DNA of 8,916 nt, taken from contig DBCM01000083.1 in assembly GCA_002293045.1 (NCBI GenBank), positions 1 to 8,916 on the forward strand. The letters run 5' to 3'. The position numbers and the translations under genes were made by a program. Source of the stretch: Flavobacteriales bacterium UBA958. GTDB lineage: Bacteria; Bacteroidota; Bacteroidia; Flavobacteriales_D; Crocinitomicaceae. Shown one piece after another: positions 6,902 to 8,916 of this stretch (position 1 is its first letter; each line of letters starts with the position of its first letter). Under the pieces are notes generated by a model that worked only from the letters and a program-made list of their open reading frames with translations, ran no database searches and was not told where the DNA came from.

Positions 6902-7846
6902 ATGAATCGAATTACAGCACTTTTTAAGATAACATACCCACTCATTCAAGGCGGAATGATTTGGTGCTCCGGATGGGAATTAGCTTCGGCAGTTTCCAAC
7001 GCAGGCGGCCTTGGATTGATTGGATCCGGATCGATGTATCCCGAAATTTTAAGGGAACAAATTCTGAAATGTCAGGCAGCGACAGATCATCCGTTTGGTG
7101 TTAATGTACCCTTATTATATCCAAATATTGAGGAGCACCTGAACACCATTATTGAACTAAAGGTCCCCATTGTGTTTACCTCTGCAGGAAATCCAAAAGC
7201 GCATACCGCGCGATTAAAAGCAGCGGGAATCACGGTGGTTCATGTGGTATCTTCCAAGAAATTTGCACTAAAGGCACAGGCAGCCGGCGTTGACGCAATC
7301 GTAGCAGAGGGATTTGAGGCGGGCGGTCACAACGGACGAGAAGAAACTACTACCCTGTGTTTAATTCCATCCGTGGCAGAAGCCGTTGATATTCCTGTGA
7401 TTGCAGCAGGCGGCATCGGAAGTGGGAAAGCCATGTTAGCGGCCATGATTTTAGGAGCCGATGGGGTTCAAGTAGGTAGCCGTTTTATAGCTACGCCGGA
7501 GTCGAGTGCACACATGGCATTCAAGGAACGTATTCTTCAGGCAGAAGAAGGTGACACCAAACTTACCCTCAAGGAAATTACACCGGTGCGCTTACTTAAC
7601 AACCCCTTCTATCAAGAAATACAAGCCATATACGAACGGAACGGCACCCCCGAAGAATTAGCAGCTCACCTGGGAAGAGGTCGAGCAAAAAAAGGGATGT
7701 TTGAAGGCGACTTAGATGCGGGTGAATTAGAAGTTGGACAAGTTTCAGCAATGATTCGAAACGTAAAACCTGCGGGTGAGATTGTCAACGAAATGATTGA
7801 AGAATTTAACCGAGCAGCTCAACAATTAACGAATTTAACAGTATGA
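6902..7846 (+). CDS. FMN-dependent FabK/nitronate monooxygenase family enzyme
   Basis: A 314-residue TIM-barrel flavoprotein of the NMO/2-nitropropane dioxygenase superfamily. Landmarks are IQGGM at 15-19, NAGGLGLIGSG at 33-43, FGVNVPLL at 65-72, AEGFEAGGHNG at 135-145 with the conserved active-site His143, the phosphate-binding VIAAGGIGSG at 166-175 and GVQVGSRF at 188-195. The later GRAKKGMFEGDLDAGELEVGQ segment (260-280) matches the C-terminal region of FabK (enoyl-ACP reductase II) as I remember it better than classical nitronate monooxygenases. Two activities are possible: NAD(P)H-dependent enoyl-ACP reduction in fatty-acid synthesis, or oxidation of alkyl nitronates. The sequence alone does not decide. 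There is no signal peptide, so it should be cytoplasmic. The start fits the family N-terminus (NRITALFKITYPLIQGG). It is divergent from the giant T9SS gene, and its TGA overlaps the next ATG. Confidence 0.9.
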   Translation: MNRITALFKITYPLIQGGMIWCSGWELASAVSNAGGLGLIGSGSMYPEILREQILKCQAATDHPFGVNVPLLYPNIEEHLNTIIELKVPIVFTSAGNPKAHTARLKAAGITVVHVVSSKKFALKAQAAGVDAIVAEGFEAGGHNGREETTTLCLIPSVAEAVDIPVIAAGGIGSGKAMLAAMILGADGVQVGSRFIATPESSAHMAFKERILQAEEGDTKLTLKEITPVRLLNNPFYQEIQAIYERNGTPEELAAHLGRGRAKKGMFEGDLDAGELEVGQVSAMIRNVKPAGEIVNEMIEEFNRAAQQLTNLTV

Positions 7847-8916
7847 TTAACTTTCATCGCTTTACCTTGCCCAATGGGTTGAAGGTTATTTTTCACCAAG
7901 ATAAAACTACGCCCATGGCGGTAGTTAACACCCTCTACGATGTAGGCGCACGGGATGAAGACCCAAATCATACGGGGTTCGCTCACCTTTTTGAACATTT
8001 AATGTTCGGAGGTTCTGTGAATATTCCAGATTTTGATGCCCCCTTGCAGCGTGCCGGAGGGGAAAGCAACGCATTTACCAGCAACGACATCACCAATTAT
8101 TACGATGTGCTCCCCTCCCAAAACATTGAAACCGCCTTGTGGTTGGAAAGTGATCGCATGCTTTCTTTGGCTTTTTCAGACAAAAGTTTAGAAGTTCAAC
8201 GCAGCGTGGTCATTGAAGAATTTAAGCAACGCTATTTAAATCAACCCTATGGCGATGTATGGTTGGAATTAAGACCTTTGGCGTATAAGGTCCATCCGTA
8301 TCAATGGGCTACGATTGGGAAAGAAATCAGCCACATCGAACAAGCCACTATGGATGATGTGCGTTCCTTTTTCGGGACACATTATCACCCTGGAAATGCC
8401 ATACTAACGATTGCAGGAAACTACGAAAACAACCAAATCGAAGACTTGGTAGCCAAGTGGTATGGAAACATCCCAGGGAAAAAGAAAGGGGCTCGGATCT
8501 TGATGCAAGAACCTGCGCAAAATGAATATAGAACCTTGACGCTCAAGCGAAACGTACCGGCTTCGGCGTTCTATTACGCCTTTAAAATGTCGGAACGTAA
8601 ATCGGAAGGATATTACATCGCCGACTTACTCTCCGATGAAGTAGGAAAAGACAAATCAGGTAAGCTGTATTTGAGCCTTAAAAAAGAGAAGTCGCTGGTG
8701 CATGAAATCAATGCCTACATCTTGGGATCGCTCGATGAAGGCTTATTTATAGTTTCGGGCAAGCTCATGCCTGGAAAAACCTTTGAGGCCTTAGATGAAG
8801 CCTTGTGGGACGTACTGGAAACCTTCAAAAACACCTTGATTTCTACCCCTGACTTAAACAGGTTACGCATGAAAGGAAAGACCTCTAAGGCGTTTCAAGA
8901 GCAAGGACTATTAAAC
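7843..8916 (+). CDS. M16 family zinc protease (pitrilysin/PqqL-like), C-terminus cut by window edge
   Basis: Frame open from ATG at 7843 to the window end, 358 codons, so the protein is partial; single-unit M16 proteins usually run a little over 400 residues. The inverted zinc motif HxxEH is present as HLFEH at 48-52, and the third ligand is most likely Glu126 in SVVIEEFKQR, 74 residues after His52. Catalytic N-terminal domain about 1-160; M16 C-terminal-type domain from about 165. Residues 1-15 (MINFHRFTLPNGLKV) go straight into the first family strand with no signal peptide, so a cytoplasmic location is favoured unless the true start is elsewhere. The ATG overlaps the upstream TGA by 4 bases (ATGA), implying translational coupling to the FabK-like gene. 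M16 enzymes degrade peptides inside a closed chamber; in bacteria an active M16 gene is often followed by an inactive partner gene, which would lie beyond this window. Confidence 0.93.
   Translation, partial: MINFHRFTLPNGLKVIFHQDKTTPMAVVNTLYDVGARDEDPNHTGFAHLFEHLMFGGSVNIPDFDAPLQRAGGESNAFTSNDITNYYDVLPSQNIETALWLESDRMLSLAFSDKSLEVQRSVVIEEFKQRYLNQPYGDVWLELRPLAYKVHPYQWATIGKEISHIEQATMDDVRSFFGTHYHPGNAILTIAGNYENNQIEDLVAKWYGNIPGKKKGARILMQEPAQNEYRTLTLKRNVPASAFYYAFKMSERKSEGYYIADLLSDEVGKDKSGKLYLSLKKEKSLVHEINAYILGSLDEGLFIVSGKLMPGKTFEALDEALWDVLETFKNTLISTPDLNRLRMKGKTSKAFQEQGLLN

Noticed and set aside
1..8916. Mobile element, CRISPR, defence island or RNA gene
   Set aside because: No transposase, inverted terminal repeats, direct-repeat/spacer pattern, tRNA-like cloverleaf or rRNA segment was seen; the repeats present are protein-domain repeats.

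Overview
The window looks like an ordinary chromosomal stretch from a member of the Bacteroidota, most likely the Flavobacteriales. The evidence is two secreted multi-domain proteins of the type IX secretion (T9SS) world: one has a choice-of-anchor-J domain and SprB-like repeats, the other a DUF7948 domain, SBBP propeller, PKD domains and a gliding-motility-associated (CHU_C, type B) C-terminal domain. No start has a strong Shine-Dalgarno sequence, and two intergenic regions carry TAnnTTT-type -7-like boxes, both usual in this phylum. Genus cannot be set from this window.

Layout: three genes lie on the minus strand. The giant T9SS type B protein (6807 to 2731) is followed after only 3 bases by an M42 aminopeptidase (2727 to 1648), and then after 70 bases by a secreted SprB-repeat protein (from 1577, running off the left edge, so its C-terminus is unseen). 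A 94-bp divergent intergenic region (6808-6901) separates these from two plus-strand genes: a FabK/nitronate-monooxygenase-like flavoprotein (6902-7846) and an M16 zinc protease (7843 to the right edge, truncated), which overlap by ATGA. Coding density is very high. No RNA gene, mobile element, CRISPR array, phage gene or clear rho-independent terminator was seen, and the only non-coding stretches are 70 and 94 bp.

How the genes fit together: the secreted proteins would be exported by Sec and then T9SS to the surface or medium. The M42 and FabK-like enzymes have no signal peptide and should be cytoplasmic. The M16 protein also starts without one. The coupling of the giant surface protein to M42, and of the FabK-like protein to M16, is seen in gene spacing; any functional link is inference.

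I see no convincing new multi-gene system. The most interesting structures are inside the proteins: an exact 17-residue solenoid-like repeat inserted between two SprB repeats, and a 165-residue tandem duplication with conserved cysteine spacing in the giant protein.
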